Numbered from the stretch's first letter, positions 32,011 through 44,317 are shown. The stretch: 64,000 bases of DNA from Geosiphon pyriformis (GCA_016748015.1 JAAOMT010000128.1:317538-381537), one strand, 5' to 3'. Notes: generated from the letters alone by a model not told the origin. A program made the numbers and translations.

Positions 32011-32556
32011 GGATATTATTGTCAATTTGTCAAAGATTTCTTGAACATCGCAAAACCACTCCATCAATTGTTGTCCAAATACATACTATACTTGTGGAAA
32101 GAAGATCAACAAAGAGCATTTGACTATCTCAAGCAGTGATTGATCATATCCCCAATTCTGATTTACCCAGATTTCACTAAACAGTTCATTGTCGCTATGG
32201 ATGCCTCGAAAAATGCTCTAAGAGCAGTCTTATCACAGATAGGACTGGACAATAGAGAACACCCAGTTGCCTATGCTAGTCACAGCACTAGCCCAGCAGA
32301 AAAGAATTACAGCACAACAGATCTGGAATGTCTCGCCATTTATTGGGCCATACAGACTTGGAAACATTATCTCAGTCAACTATTTGACCTATATACCAAC
32401 CACAAAGAACTTATTTGGTTACTTAACAATCCACAACTAGAAGGAAAATATGCAAGATGGAGTACTTATCTGCAACAATTCCCACTCAAAGTCCATTACA
32501 AGGAAGGATCCAAAAACACCAATGCCAACAGTTTGTCAAGAATGTCACAAACCTAA
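32011..32556 (+). pseudogene. RNase H domain of element B
   Basis: EDQQRAFDYLKQ, TGA 32137, ILIYPDFTKQFIVAMDASKNAL (first Asp), TTDLECLAIYWAIQ (Glu), LYTNHKELIWLL where the third Asp (TDH) is Asn, and NANSLSRMSQT. The catalytic set is incomplete. Confidence 0.83.
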
Positions 32557-32575
32557 TTCCAGACCCATGGACACA

Positions 32576-33934
32576 CTTACTTATCAACGACTACATCAGT
32601 ACCTATCGACACTACATTTCAAGGAGATATTATCTCAACAAAAACAGAGTACCATATGAAAACAAGCCCGAAATTATTTTATTCAAGACAACCAACTATA
32701 TTAACGAGAACGCCGAAACCACCCCAACCCACAACAACTAATCACGGACAGTGAAAGAAAAACTATACTATATAGTGTGCACTCAGATCCGACTGCAGAA
32801 CACTTTAACAAAGACACTACTCTCGAAAGAACACTAAACTTATACTATTGGCCAACGATGCACAAAGACATTTTCAAATACATGCTCAATTGTGATGCAT
32901 GCCAGTAAAGAGGAGGAGCAAGATCAACAGAACCACTTTGACCCATTCCAGTTGGAAATCCATTTGATAGAATTGGGATCAATTTGGTTGGACCTCTTTC
33001 AATTACATCCCAAGAAAATTACTATATTGCTGTAGCTGTAGACTATCTTACAAAATGGCCAAAAGCCAGAGCAATCCAAGTGGCTGACGCCAAAACAGTC
33101 GCCAAATTTGTGCATCAAGACCTAATTTGCCGACATGGATGTCTGAAAGAATTATTATCTGATCAGGAAACATATTTCATTAATAATACACTGACAAAAC
33201 TAAGCCAATGGTTTGGAATAAAGAGACTCTTATCATCACCATACCACCCACAAATGAATGGACTGGTAGAACGATTTAACAGAACACTGTGCAAAGCACT
33301 AGCAAAAATAAGTCATGAAAACAGACAAGAATGGAACTTATTCATACCTTCTGTACTCTTTGCATACCGAACATTGAAACAAAATACGACTCAGTTCACA
33401 CCATTCAAACTAGTCTATAGAAGAAAAGCTATGTTACCAATTGAACAAGTGATACCATCATACCCAACAGAAACAATCAATGAAAAGAATTTTGAGGCTA
33501 CCTTATACCAAAGAACGTACTAGCTAATGGAAATGTTGGAAAACAATCGAAAAACAGCAGCTGGCAATATTAGTCACGCTCAAGAACGACAAAAAGAAAG
33601 ACATGATAAACACCTATCAGAACAACCAATGGAATTCAAAATTGGAGACCAAGTACTGTTACATTGTACAAAAACTAAGAAACAGTGGAGTGAAAAGTTC
33701 GACCGAAAGTGGGACAGTCCATTCCACATACACGAAGTGTTAGGAAATGGAGCTTACAAATTACGATTGGAAGACAGGATTTTAAAGAAAGTAGTGCATA
33801 GAAATTGGTTAAAAATTTATCATGTAAAACAGGAATCATCATCATCAGTACCTCAACTAGGAACACAAATTTCATTAATTAGACCAGAAGATATACCACA
33901 AGATCTGGAACCAATCATTGTCATCAAAACATAG
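32576..33934 (+). pseudogene. Integrase of element B
   Basis: N-terminal LTYQRLHQYLSTL, zinc region VHSDPTAEHFNKD and NCDACQ-stop, core IGINLVGPLS where the first catalytic Asp is Asn (AAT 32981-32983), LLSDQETYFIN (Asp), MNGLVERFNRTL (Glu), and the C-terminal KWDSPFHIHEV, AYKLRLED and DLEPIIVI. Frame 2 relative to RNase H frame 1. Stop TAG 33522 occurs between the core and C-terminal parts. Not catalytically competent. Confidence 0.88.
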
Positions 33935-34014
33935 ACAATGGGCAGCAAATTAAATTGGGAAATTCAAATATATATAGCATCCGAAAAGCAGCAAGAAATA
34001 ATAGAAATTTTAAC

Positions 34015-34751
34015 ATGGATCTTTCAGATCAAATTTTAAAATTATCTAAACAATTATTTAAAACAATTCAAAAATTGACATCTCAAATAGAAATAACAAT
34101 TGATAAAAAAGAGATACAGTACAAAGATAAGAGCAGGAGAGGGAAGGATGAGAGTTCAATTAGAACTAAACATTCCTTCCCCTACCCATCACCCAAAAGG
34201 CAATGTGGGAGAAAAAATTGCCTTTGGCGGAGGGGGGGGAAAAAGAAGGAGGCAAAGAACGAGAAAAAGGTTACAAAAGAAGATACTTGGTCCCCGAGCT
34301 TGAAGAAATAAAAAAAGCTTTAGCTCGTGGGACCAAACTCCCTGAAACAAGGGAGTGGACACCTGACAATGCCCAGGAATGGAAAGAAAGACTTCCTCCA
34401 GCTTATTGGTTCTACAAAATTGGAGAACAGCTTGACTTGAAAACACTATATGAAGACTTCAGCCAGAAAATGTTCAACAAAGAAGCAATACAACAAGTAG
34501 AAAAATTCATAGAAAAAAACAACCTGACCCTACATTACAAAGCAGCATACTGACTATACGCTGCCTTCTAACATTGCCCAAACGTACTACTGAATGGATC
34601 TATGAAAACCATAATGGTTAACAGCATAGGACGAATAACCAATCAACAGTTTGAAGACCTACAAAAGGCAATACTAAAGGCAACAATCGAACATTACACA
34701 AACGAAGCCACGATAACAAATACATATGGTTTCGCAGAAGCTCAATTTTAA
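34015..34751 (+). pseudogene. ORFX of element B
   Basis: ATG 34015: MDLSDQILKLSKQLFKTIQ and QIEITIDKKEIQY, then a Lys/Glu/Gly-rich segment with a G run (34230) where the frame shifts. The 34203 frame continues YWFYKIGEQLDLKTLYEDF and FIEKNNLTLHYKAAY, then stop-broken remains to the AEAQF terminus. It aligns end to end with A and C except for an insert rich in basic residues. No known domain. Confidence 0.68.
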
Positions 34752-34765
34752 AAAGAGAGGGATAA
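34751..34765 (+). promoter_or_regulatory. Polypurine tract of element B
   Basis: aaaagagagggataa immediately before the 3' LTR, following the GAAGCTCAATTTT block. Confidence 0.78.
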
Positions 34766-35861
34766 TGTTACCCAAGTAAAAAAACTGATCCAAAGTTATG
34801 AAGAAATGTAACCAAAACATGACATAACACAGAATAACGCGCAATAACATTGGATAATACATTATAATGTTGGATAACATGTTATAACGCAGAATAACAC
34901 AGAATAGCACGCAATAACATAGGATAACGTGTTATAATGCAGGATAACACAGAATAATATGTAATAACATCAGATAACGTGTTATAACATAGGATAACTA
35001 GTGATAACGTAGAAAAACGAAGCAATAACAGAAACAACAAAGCAATAGCTAGTAATAGCGAAACAATTGAAAGCAATTCTGTAAAACCAAAAGAATGTAT
35101 AAAAGCAAGTAGTTATAGAAGTGAGAAAAGACAGAGGGAGAAGAAAAAATAGATACAAACCTCTAGACCAGAAATTAAAATATTCATACCCCTTCATCTT
35201 TTATTATCTTCCCTATTTCATCTCCTAAAATAAACCAATTATTAAATGAAATTAGAATCATGAATTCATGTTCTCGAACTTTGTGAAATTTACGTGAATT
35301 AACCCTTGTTTCGTATCTCCGTTCTAGAACAGATGCTCTTAGCATAACTGCCTTGAACCTATTAATAATTTGAACCAATTGCTCTTGATCACGGCAATTG
35401 ATGATACTAATTTATCTTTTCTCTCTTTTCTTTTCTTTTCTTTTCTTTTTCTTTCTTTTTCTGTCTTATTTTTTGTGAAGCGGCAACATAGTAAAATCGA
35501 CTGTCTGGAAATAGACTTCGTGATAGCCTGGTAAAAGAGGGAAGCTTCCCCTAAGTTTTGGATATTAACATTATCTTGTTAGCTTACCAAAAGGGTGAAA
35601 AGACAATGCCAGACCCTAATGACTGCATTCATTAGTTTGGAGAAGAAAGCTCACATTTATGAAAAAATGTTGCAATCGACAAAAGACAAACTCTGTGCCT
35701 TATAACCAAAGAATTCAATGGGTAAAATTTACATCCAGAAATAGACCTTTAGAGACTAATAATCAAGACTAAGCCAACAGAATTACATGGAAGATGCATC
35801 ATCAATAATTGAGAGCACCAAACATTACCATTTCCCATATCTACCAAGTTTATCCGTAACA
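34766..35861 (+). repeat. 3' LTR of element B
   Basis: 1096 bp, TGTTAC...TAACA, followed by the target copy gtgg. It contains the ATAAC array, a TATA box at 35098-35105 and a (CTTTT)n-type tract at 35416-35460 that is much more T-pure in the 5' LTR. Confidence 0.93.
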
Positions 35862-35865
35862 GTGG

Positions 35866-37040
35866 TAAGACTTCCTCACCTTAGCCAGAGCCGAGCGAAT
35901 TATGTTAAAATTGGAACCTGACAGAAACAAAGACTTTATCACCAAAGCACTATTGACATCAAGCCTCTCTCATGTATTCAACAACGATACAAATTTTACA
36001 CTAGACAACAAATGAGATGCCTTAACCAGCTTGAACACAAGCAACTCAAGCTTGTGAAACCTAAAAGAACCCTTGGTAAAAACCTCATTATAACCCTTAA
36101 ACCATTTCTTTTTGAATGTTCCAACTGCTGAGAAAATCATTATTTTGCACACAATGTCCCATATAGCATCCAAATCTGAAGATTCTACAGAGGCAGTGAA
36201 ATCACTTGAGCACATTATGCCATTGGCCAACATAGCATCCTTAAAATTGTTCTACCCTTTCTCGCCAGCATCTCCGAAATTGAACTTCCAACAATCTTTA
36301 TTAGTCTGCTTGCACATCGAGTTCAGCTAAGAGTCAAGCAAGCCACCCAAACTCACAGAAACAGAAACAGCCTTATGATCAGTATCAAAAAAGTTCTTGA
36401 CACCAGTCACATCACGATCCACCACAGCATTGATTAAGTTTGAAGAGATGAACATATAGTCAATAGTCTTAACAACACCATGAGAGTTACCCCATGTTGG
36501 CATCTTAGCAAGCACACTTCCACTCAAGGCATTAACCAGATCCAGGTCAAAGCATTTTTTGAAACTGGTACTCTTATGAACACTATCCTTATTGAAGTTG
36601 CCACCTAAGACCACAAAAGATGATTTATTTACCACCATAGCAATCAAAGAATTGATGTCATCAGCCTGTGAGAATTGGACACACGAAGAGGCACCAGCAT
36701 AGAGACCCAAAACAGAAACCAAAAGTTTATTCTTGAAGAGGAGTCTGATGGAGAGAAGCCGACCGGGCACCTCAGAAACCTTGCAAATGTGTTTAGCCAA
36801 AGAATTGTTCATGACAATTGCCACACCAGAACCAAGACAACCAGAATCCAAACCAGAAGTGAACACCCAAACACCATCAAACTTGCCAGCAATCCATGAT
36901 CTAATCTTATCTTTAAGCTTAGATTCTGTGAAAATTGAAACCAAATTACTCATATCAAAGTGCCAGCGAACAACATCCACCTGTTTAGCAGAGTTATTCA
37001 AGCCCCGAACATTACAAGTAGCAAACTTTCAAACCAACTG
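35866..37040 (-). pseudogene. L2 ORF2 N-terminal AP-endonuclease domain
   Basis: The frame starts at ATCNVRGLNNSAKQ near 37012, then FTESKLKDKI (catalytic Glu), LGSGVAIVMNNSLA, LVSVLGLYAG, FVVLGGNFNKD (the Asn of a GDFN-type motif, with Asp replaced by Asn), TIDYMFISSNL and FFDTDHKAVSVSV (terminal Asp-His). The open part is 37001-36327; 36233-35970 continues (FKKKWFKGYNEVFTKG...FHKLELLV). A TGA sits just upstream at the expected Trp. It nicks target DNA to prime reverse transcription. GDFN-to-GNFN would impair it. Confidence 0.85.
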
Positions 37041-37042
37041 AC

Positions 37043-38959
37043 TTATTGAGAAAAAGGGAGAGCTGATGAACCTGAACCAGAACACAAAAGATCTAACCTA
37101 GCCAAAACAGAACTAACAGAAGCCTCCAGAGCTGACATCTTAGACTCCAAACCACCCACCTTGGTAGTTAGAACCTTTGAACTACTCGAATTGAAGCCAG
37201 CATCTATATCAACACTTGGAGAATAGGAATTGGACAATGCCAACTCACCATTTAGAGCCATGTCAGAATCCAAAACAGGGGCCAAAGGCACAGAGCCAAC
37301 CAAAAAAGGGGTACCAGAAGATGGAACCATGGGCACCAATTCAACAAAACTCAATTTCCTCAAAATACCAAACACTTGGTCAGCCAACAACTCGAGAAAG
37401 CATTCCAAAGACACCAAGCGAGCATTCAAAGAAGAATCGGCAAATGTAGAAAAGGGAGGACTACTGCCCAAATCTGAGGTCGTATAGAGAAAGAAACCAA
37501 CACCAAGACCAGAACCAGAAGGAGAGCCACCAGAAGGGGAAGCAAGAGAGACTACCTGGGCCCATGATTTGCCACCAAAGGCAGCAGGGCGAGATATAAG
37601 AACATTTTTCTTTGTATATAACTTAGCCAACTGGAGACAATCCACACTAGGAGCACGTCTTTTATTAAAATTATTCAAGAGATCAGAAGACAACATATCT
37701 GACGCATTGTACTCCAGAGCCAAATGACTAAGACGCCCACATTTTCCACACCGAACCAAATCCAACCTAGTCCAAGAAAGACAAACACCACCAAAAACAG
37801 GCTCAGTGAGAAAAGCAGAATTCAGATTATTTTCGGATTCGAAGCCAACCACAGCACAATGAACTCTATTGCCAGTGTCCAATAAATGATTAATGATACA
37901 AGTTCTGCCACTAGTTTTATCCAGAAGATTATTAAGATCATGTGCAGTTGTTCTCACTGGCAACATAAACAGAAGCGCTCTAAAATAATCCCTAGAGGCC
38001 CAGATATCATGATTTCTCATGGTTTTTGCCACATGCACAGAATTTTTCCCAATTAAGAAGGACCATTTCAAAGCCAATTGCTCTGCCTATCCCAATTTGG
38101 CGAATTCTACCACAGCCTTCTGTTACATTCCAATCAGCTGAATTTTAATTAATTTAATTTTCCCAAATTCAGATGCTGCGGCAATGATCATTTCCTTTGG
38201 TGTATTCATGAGAATTTCTTTGATGACTACAGCCTGATCTGAGCGAATTCCTTGTTTCTTAAGATCACTGTTTACTACAATGTTATTTTTTCCGGCCAAT
38301 GACACAGCCTTTTCCATGCTTTCTGATGAAGTAAATGATGATCGGATGATCCCTTCAAATTTTGAGGAAGTAGTGGTCCCCCCAAAACCATTGATTTTTG
38401 AAAAAAGTTTTCTGATCAACTGGGTCTTTGATGTAGCCGAATTTTCTTTCACAGCTGAGAGATTAATATTCAGAGCAAAAGACTTCTTGACAGCCACTTC
38501 CACAGAAGTTTTAATTATCTTAGGATTGACCCAAATTCTATTCAAAGGAATTTTCTTCTTGAGTGGGACCGGAAGGGGCTTTACTTTTTCATCCATTTCA
38601 AAGTTGGGAGAACTAATAGGAGAACCAAAATTTGCACCAGTATTAACTCTTTTAGCCTTGGGGGTGTTAACAGCCAAATCCAAAAGGGAGCCATCAAAAC
38701 TACCAGATATACTAACATTTTTATCATCACCAGATAGACTATCCGCATCAGAAAATGAACCAGTACCAGAACCAGATTTCAGAGATATATCTTTCTCATC
38801 ACCAGAGTGTTTAACATTGCCAAAAAGTTCCTTCTTTTTCTGAGAGAAAGAACCACCAGCAGAACCATGAAAGACACCCTTGGGCATTTTTTTTTTAGAC
38901 ATGTTGCCACCCAAAGCAGCCTCCAAGTCCACAATAAAAGGGTTATTAGACAAAGAAAT
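37043..38959 (-). pseudogene. L2 ORF1 (nucleic-acid-binding protein)
   Basis: Two open pieces in one frame, 38953-38123 and 38077-37043, are separated only by two stops (TGG-to-TAA and CAG-to-TAG). There is an N-terminal Ser/Asp/Gly-rich stretch, a central VEVAVKKSFALNINLSAV helix, an RRM-like part (EFGKIKLIKIQLIGM... ALLFMLPVRTTAHDL), a knuckle CGKCGRLSHLALEY whose last Cys is Tyr, and a C-terminal coiled-coil-like KVGGLESKMSALEA. The start would be 38959-38957, where ATT stands in a CACC-AT context in place of ATG. The opposite-strand open frame at 38280-38843 is a shadow. Known in Rhizophagus LINEs (recall, not searched). Confidence 0.83.
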
Positions 38960-39044
38960 GGTGATAAAGTATTAACAAGAAAAAATAAAAACTTCTTTTT
39001 TCAGAAAAGTACTCGTTGGGGTTTTTTGGACGTAAGAAAGAAAG
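38960..39044 (-). other. L2 5' UTR
   Basis: 85 bp between the 14-bp target copy and ORF1, beginning CTTTCTTTCTTACGTCC on the minus strand. Probable internal promoter region of the LINE; no element could be named. Confidence 0.5.
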
Positions 39045-39058
39045 AGATTATTAATTAG

Positions 39059-39097
39059 GTTAATAATCACTATCTAAGATTGAGTTTCAACAAAATT
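39059..39097 (-). repeat. LTR F1, distal fragment beyond L2
   Basis: ggttaataatcactatctaag and ttgagtttcaac resume the F1 LTR after the L2 insertion. It matches the terminal part of F3 (52008-52095) with about 45 bp missing. Confidence 0.6.
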
Positions 39098-39779
39098 AAA
39101 TTATTTATGAGATATTCTATTTAAAAAGTTTTATTTAACTTAAAACTAATTAGTTTAATAAAGTTTTTTATAAATAAAGTATATAGTACTTAAAGAAAAA
39201 TAAGTTTTGTGTTTAAGAAACCAAATTTTTATATAAAATTTTTGGCTTTTTTAGTAATAGTTAAAACTTTTAGAATATTTAGTTATATAATACTTAGAAT
39301 TTTTACTTATATCTTAGAAATTGTTTTTTATAAGCTTTATATCTTCTATAATTTTATTAAGTTAACTGTAAAGCTTTAATTGTTTTCTATATAACAAATT
39401 TTTGTCTATAAACAAGATTTTTTTAATTATTTTTCTAAGTATATTAAAAAATAATAGTATGTTTGCTATTATGTTTTCAAATATTTATTTATTTATTTTA
39501 CTACCAATTTTTTTTTTCTAATTGTGGTTTTTTTTGGTTTAATAACAGTATATATTCTACTGTTATTAATTATAATAGTCTGTTTTTCAATGATTAGAAT
39601 AGCATTTAGATAATTTTTGATTTAATATTCATGAAGAATATAAAAAATATAAAAAATATTTTGATCTAAAAAATAATTTTTTATGTTAATTGAAAATACT
39701 TCTGTTTTAAAAATAATATATTTATTTATATCTGATTTTTGTTAATTATTTGGATTGATATTACTTGATAGAAATTAAC
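39098..39779. other. A+T-rich stretch, no gene recognised
   Basis: Long T/A runs and stops in every frame. Isolated words recall eroded pol sequence but nothing is secure. Confidence 0.5.
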
Positions 39780-40157
39780 AAAAATTAAAAATATTATTAT
39801 TATAATATATTAACTAATTATTAAATAAAATCAAAAAACATGATATGTACAAATGTGTCCAATTTAATATAATTATAAACAAGTAAGCCAAAAAACACTT
39901 ACAGTTAAACAGAAGATCCAGTAGCTTAATAATTATTTATTAATTAGTTAAAATAAACATAATTATATATAACTCGAAATATATATATATATATAATAAC
40001 TTTCTAATTAGAAAAAAAAAACAGAGAGAAAATAATAAAGAACAAAAAGAAGTTAATTTAACAAAATAAACAAAAAAAAAGATGAAAAATTGGATTATAA
40101 TTCCAAAAAAAACTAAAAAATATGCTCTTTAAACTTTGTATTATAATATTTACTAAT
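39780..40157 (-). repeat. Inverted repeat H', partner of 52093-52510
   Basis: The reverse complement matches 52093-52510 along its length, e.g. gttctttattattttct..ct, a (TA)n run of similar length, and gagttatatat. Differences are mostly C/T and G/A. Identity of the parent element unknown. 40158-40539 between it and G holds only A+T-rich sequence. Confidence 0.7.
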
Positions 40158-40539
40158 ATTAAGATTAATGGAATTGAAAACCTTTTTTTTTTATAATTCA
40201 GTCTCTTATTAATGACCAAAAAAACCATTATTTTTTTTTTTGTTATTGTTTTTTTATTAATAAAAACAATAATAAAAACATCTAAGATACTAATAAAAGC
40301 ATAAATAAAATCCAAGTTTAACAAGATTAAAAATATATTAAAAGAATATTAACTATATGAAATTATCTAAAAATTATTTATAATAATACTTTGACCAAAA
40401 TTAACAGTTAATTTAAAAATCCAAAATAAACTTTTTATATTTTTAAAAAATAATCTCTAATCAAAATTATTTTATAAATACTAATTTTGTTTATTAATCA
40501 GATAACTTTTTTATGATTTGTAATAATATTAAATAAGTT

Positions 40540-41590
40540 ATATAGTAAATATTATCTGAAATATTTTATGGTCTATATGATTACAAAACATTCTATTTTA
40601 TAAGCTATGTAGTTCTTTTCAGTTATGTTTAGATTTTTGCTAACATATATAACTATGTGTTTTTTTTTTTATTTTGTTGTAATAATACAGCATCTAGACC
40701 TGTTTTAAAGACATCAATTGTAAGTACAAATTTCTTGGTAAAATTGAAGTATACTAAAATGAAAGTTTTAGTAAATCTTTATTTCAGGTAATTAAATACT
40801 TATTCTTGTTTTTTACTTTATTTTTGTTTTATATTTTTAATTAATAATTAATTTAATGATTAAATCACTGTTAAGAAGTCTTTGACAAATCTTCAATAAT
40901 ATAAGGCAAGTTCTAAAAATTCTTGAAGTTTAGTTAGATTCTAAAGGTAAAAAAAATTTTAACTTTCTTAATTTTTGTAGAATCAGATTTTATTTCATTT
41001 TTTCCAATAATGTGTTTTAAGAAAATAAGTTGTGATTTTCTGAAAAAACATTTTTCAGAGATAAGTTTTAGTCTAGCAGTCTGAAGTTTTTCAAAAACTT
41101 ATTATAAATGTTTAAAATGCTCCTTAAATATTGGTAAAAATACATTCATGTTATTTAAGTAGATTATTATGAATTTTCACAAAATTTTGAAATAAACAAT
41201 ATTTATTAGCTATTAAAATATTATGAGAGTATTGCTTAATTTAAATGACATTACATTAAATTTATAATTGCTATTTTGAATTGTAAAAATAGTTTTTTTT
41301 CAATTATTGAAATCCATAACTATTTGCTAATATCAGTAAAATTTAAGATTAAGAACTATTTAGATTTTCTTAAAGTATTCAAGATTTTATTAATTTGTAA
41401 TAAAAAATAAACATTTTTTTTGGTAATATTATTGAGTTTTTTATAGTTGATACAGAATTGGATTTTTCTATTTTTTTTCATATTAGAATAACAGATAAAA
41501 ACTATAAATTCATAAAGAATTATATAAGTCTATTTTCTAATATTCAATTAACTTTTTCTTTTATAAAATTATGTTTAGATAATAATACTT
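40540..41590 (-). pseudogene. Gypsy relic G: RT and RNase H, strongly eroded
   Basis: Minus-strand conceptual translation with stops: YKFNVMSFKLSNTLIIF, IIIYLNNMNVFLP (YLDD to YLNN), KCFFRKSQLIFLKHIIGKNEIK, then RNase H FTKKFVLTIDVFKTGLDAVLLQQ, LNITEKNYIAYKIECFVII. Its residues differ from A-E, so it is another gypsy family. Changes are mainly G-to-A and C-to-T in effect (Asp to Asn, Gly to Arg or Glu). It lies 5' (lower coordinate) of LTR F2, but the LTR orientation does not fit a simple element. Confidence 0.72.
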
Positions 41591-43417
41591 AGTAAACATA
41601 TTGCTTAATGAGTAATGTATCTTCTGTATAAAATTTGGTAATAAACCAAGTTGATTTAACCAAACTTATTTTTTATGACAAAAATATTTGAATATTTTAA
41701 ATAAGTGTTTTTAATTGTTTTTGTTGTAAAAAGTCTAGTAATTCAAAATTAAGCTTAATTAATTTTTTATTGGTTATTTAGTAGTATTTAAGAATTGGTT
41801 TCAATAGAATTGGTTCAGTTTTACAATATAATACTAACTAAAAAAAGTCAAAGATTTTTTGAAGTTTATATTGATTAGTAATATCTGTACTTAGATATCT
41901 TAAGACTATATTTTCAGATAAATATATAGTTTTTTTAGATAAATTGTAAATAAGTATTTTTATTTACAGATAGTTATAGTGTGATATATATAAATTAATA
42001 ATACCAATTAGAAATTGTTCACAAAAAAAGTGTGTAGCTTAAATAAAAAATCTTTTTTTGTTGCTTTTTTATATGTGTTATATAAGTACATTTCAAATAG
42101 TAGAATTGTAATTATTTTATTAATTTGAATTATTTCTAAGTTTTTTCATGTTGTTTCTATATAGTCAATGGATAGTGTAACTATTTTTATAAAATCAAAA
42201 TTTTGAGTTCTGTATTTGGTCTTTTTTAGCTTTTTTTGGATTTTAATAATGATTAATTTAATAATTCAGAGTAAAAATAAGAAAATTGCTTGTATAATTC
42301 TTTTTTTTGGTTTAATTACATATAATCAGTCTGATTTATTATGTAATAGTACTTTAAAATTTTCCATGTATTCAAAATCCATAATTTTTTTTTGATGTTA
42401 ATTTTTTTTTTGGTTAAACTAGATTAAAAAACTATGTGTACTATAACTTTAGTTGATATTTTGAATGTTATTTTTAGATTAATTATAATAACAATAAATA
42501 ATTTCAAAATTAGTGTTTAGTTTTTGGAATATTAAAGATCAAATCTAATATTAGTTAAATGTATCTGCTTTAGAAAAATTCTTTGGTTGTTATTAATAAA
42601 CCATTTAATGTTAAATTTTTGTTAAAAATTAATAAAGATATAAATTGTCTAATAGCATTTCTAATATTTGTAAAGTTTTATTTTGTGTTTTATAGTCTGA
42701 ATAATTTCCAGATTAAACTGTTTTTTCAGATAGTTTAAACTGGATTTAACAGTTAAAATATTATTGTAATTAACAAAAAATTAAATAGTTCTTATACAGA
42801 TAAGTATTTATTTATATAAGATATTATTTTTGCTTTTTTCATATTAGACAAAATTCTTGTAAAAAGTTTAAAGAGTTGTACCTAGCAACTTTTTTGATAA
42901 CTTCTAATAATACTTTCTAATTTCAAATATTTTTAGTTATTTTATCTTATATACTTGCTTTAATTATATTATATAGTTGTTTGGTATTATGTAAGTAATA
43001 ATATATGTAATTTAAAACTTTATTATAAGCAGCATTAAAAAAAAATTTTTTCTTATCTAGTTGGTAATAAGAACAGTATATTAACAAATAAAATCACATA
43101 TGGCTTTACTGAATTATATATTAATTTAGCTGTATTTATTAGGTAAGATTTTTTTACATGTAATATAAAAAGTTTTGTCTTATTTTTCTGATTGTTTTGA
43201 ATATTTGTATGTTTTTTTTGTAATATCAGTTACAATAATAGTGGGTAGTCTATTGGTTATTTTTATATAGAACAATATAAATTGTTATAAAAAATAGTTT
43301 TTTTTGGCAAACTAAATATTGTAATCTTGATTAATAACTTTAGTAATATTGGAAGCAAAAAAAATAAAACAATATAAAGTTGGAAGTTTTATTAGTTTAT
43401 ATAGAAACAGATAATAG
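41591..43417. other. A+T-rich relic sequence
   Basis: Probably upstream parts of relic G on the minus strand, but no domain could be read. A local inverted repeat (ttaaactgttttttcagatagtttaaac) lies near 42715-42745. Confidence 0.4.
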
Positions 43418-44089
43418 TGTTATAGTTGAAACCTATACTTTTTATTAATTATTACATATATTAATCACTGATGTCATATAATCAGCCATTCTATTTTTAG
43501 ATAGTGATCATTGACCTGATCATTGACCTAGTTGTTGGCTTGATCATTGACCACTTTTAATAGCTATATAAGTGATGAATCTCTTAGCTATAGAAAAGCA
43601 TGTAAGAATCAAAAAATATAAATAAATAAATAAAATAACAACTTCCATTTCAATCATTCTCTTATTGCTAAATTCCTTTTTTCTATCTTTAAGTATCTGA
43701 ACATTTTAGGATAAAAAATTACTTGTTGGCATTTACCTACCCTTTTTCTTGAAATGTGTAATTGCAGTATTTAAAAATTATTGAATAAAACATAACTAAA
43801 AAATACATCTGATACCTGATATTGAATTTTAAGAGTGCTGATGTAAGGCATAAAATTATACCAGTGTGTGATTATTTGTTGACAGTATGGACTATCTCTT
43901 TATCTTCAGATTCTCTGGTTATTTTTTGAAAAGTATAACAACTGAGATATTTTATGAAACTGATCTTGCACATTGAATTCATACTTATTTAATTTACTCC
44001 TTGAAATTAAATTTCCTTTGATTTTTTTCATCACCTTACAATTCTGTTCTCCTTTGTTATCTGTTAACTTGTTATTCTAATCTGTAACA
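43418..44089 (+). repeat. LTR F2 (solo-like)
   Basis: 672 bp, tgttatag ... gtaaca, reverse complement of F3. Array of gatcattgacct units at 43503-43553, immediately followed by TATA box gctatataag at 43562-43572. No gag or primer site is clear next to it, so it may be a solo LTR. Confidence 0.75.
43503..43553 (+). repeat. U3 gatcattgacct array of LTR F2
   Basis: Four imperfect copies of (t)gatcattgacc just upstream of the TATA box at 43565. The longer, more eroded version in F3 is at 51891-52009. Confidence 0.7.
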
Positions 44090-44317
44090 ATAATTTTTTA
44101 TAGTTGTTTTTGTTTTATGTAACCTAATATATTTTGATGGTTTTTGTTTTTAACATTTCTTTAAATTTGAATTAAAGTAAATTGTTTATGTAGGAATTTT
44201 TTTTAAAATATTTACACATAGCAGATACTTATATATATTGTCTTTAATATGTTAGTTATAACTCTTAAGTTTATTAATTCAAAATGGTATTTGTTTTTCT
44301 TAACCAATTATTTCTGA

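Larger units (their letters stand above)
15429..35861 (+). mobile_element. Ty3/gypsy-type LTR retrotransposon B, split by element C
   Basis: LTRs at 15429-16523 and 34766-35861 with the duplication gtgg (15425-15428, 35862-35865). B itself is about 10.2 kb once C (16870-27049) is removed. Order: PBS 16526, Gag start 16586, Gag core and knuckle 27600-28345, dead protease 28830, Cys-rich 29440, dUTPase 30211, RT 31111, RNase H 32010, integrase 32576, ORFX 34015, polypurine tract 34751. It is inserted in the EN-RT linker of LINE L2. B lost protease (DSG to NSR) and the first integrase Asp (to Asn), both G-to-A changes. Confidence 0.92.
11784..39044 (-). mobile_element. LINE (non-LTR retrotransposon) L2, full-length, interrupted by B and C
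   Basis: About 6.8 kb of LINE remains when B (15429-35861) is removed: 5' UTR, ORF1 (38959-37043), ORF2 with AP-endonuclease, RT, RNase H and a C-terminal zinc knuckle, a 3' UTR and an A-rich tail (T-rich on this strand at 11784-11800). It is flanked by a perfect 14-bp duplication, agattattaattag, at 11770-11783 and 39045-39058. The duplication lies in repeat-rich LTR sequence, so a little of the match could be chance. Frame continuity across B with one gtgg (minus: ccac) copy gives KSYHSAKLLESRC. Many in-frame stops and lost catalytic or zinc residues show it is dead. Confidence 0.9.

Noticed and set aside
38280-38843. 187-codon plus-strand ORF
   Set aside because: It lies exactly opposite LINE ORF1, which has clear protein homology to known LINE ORF1; shadow frame.
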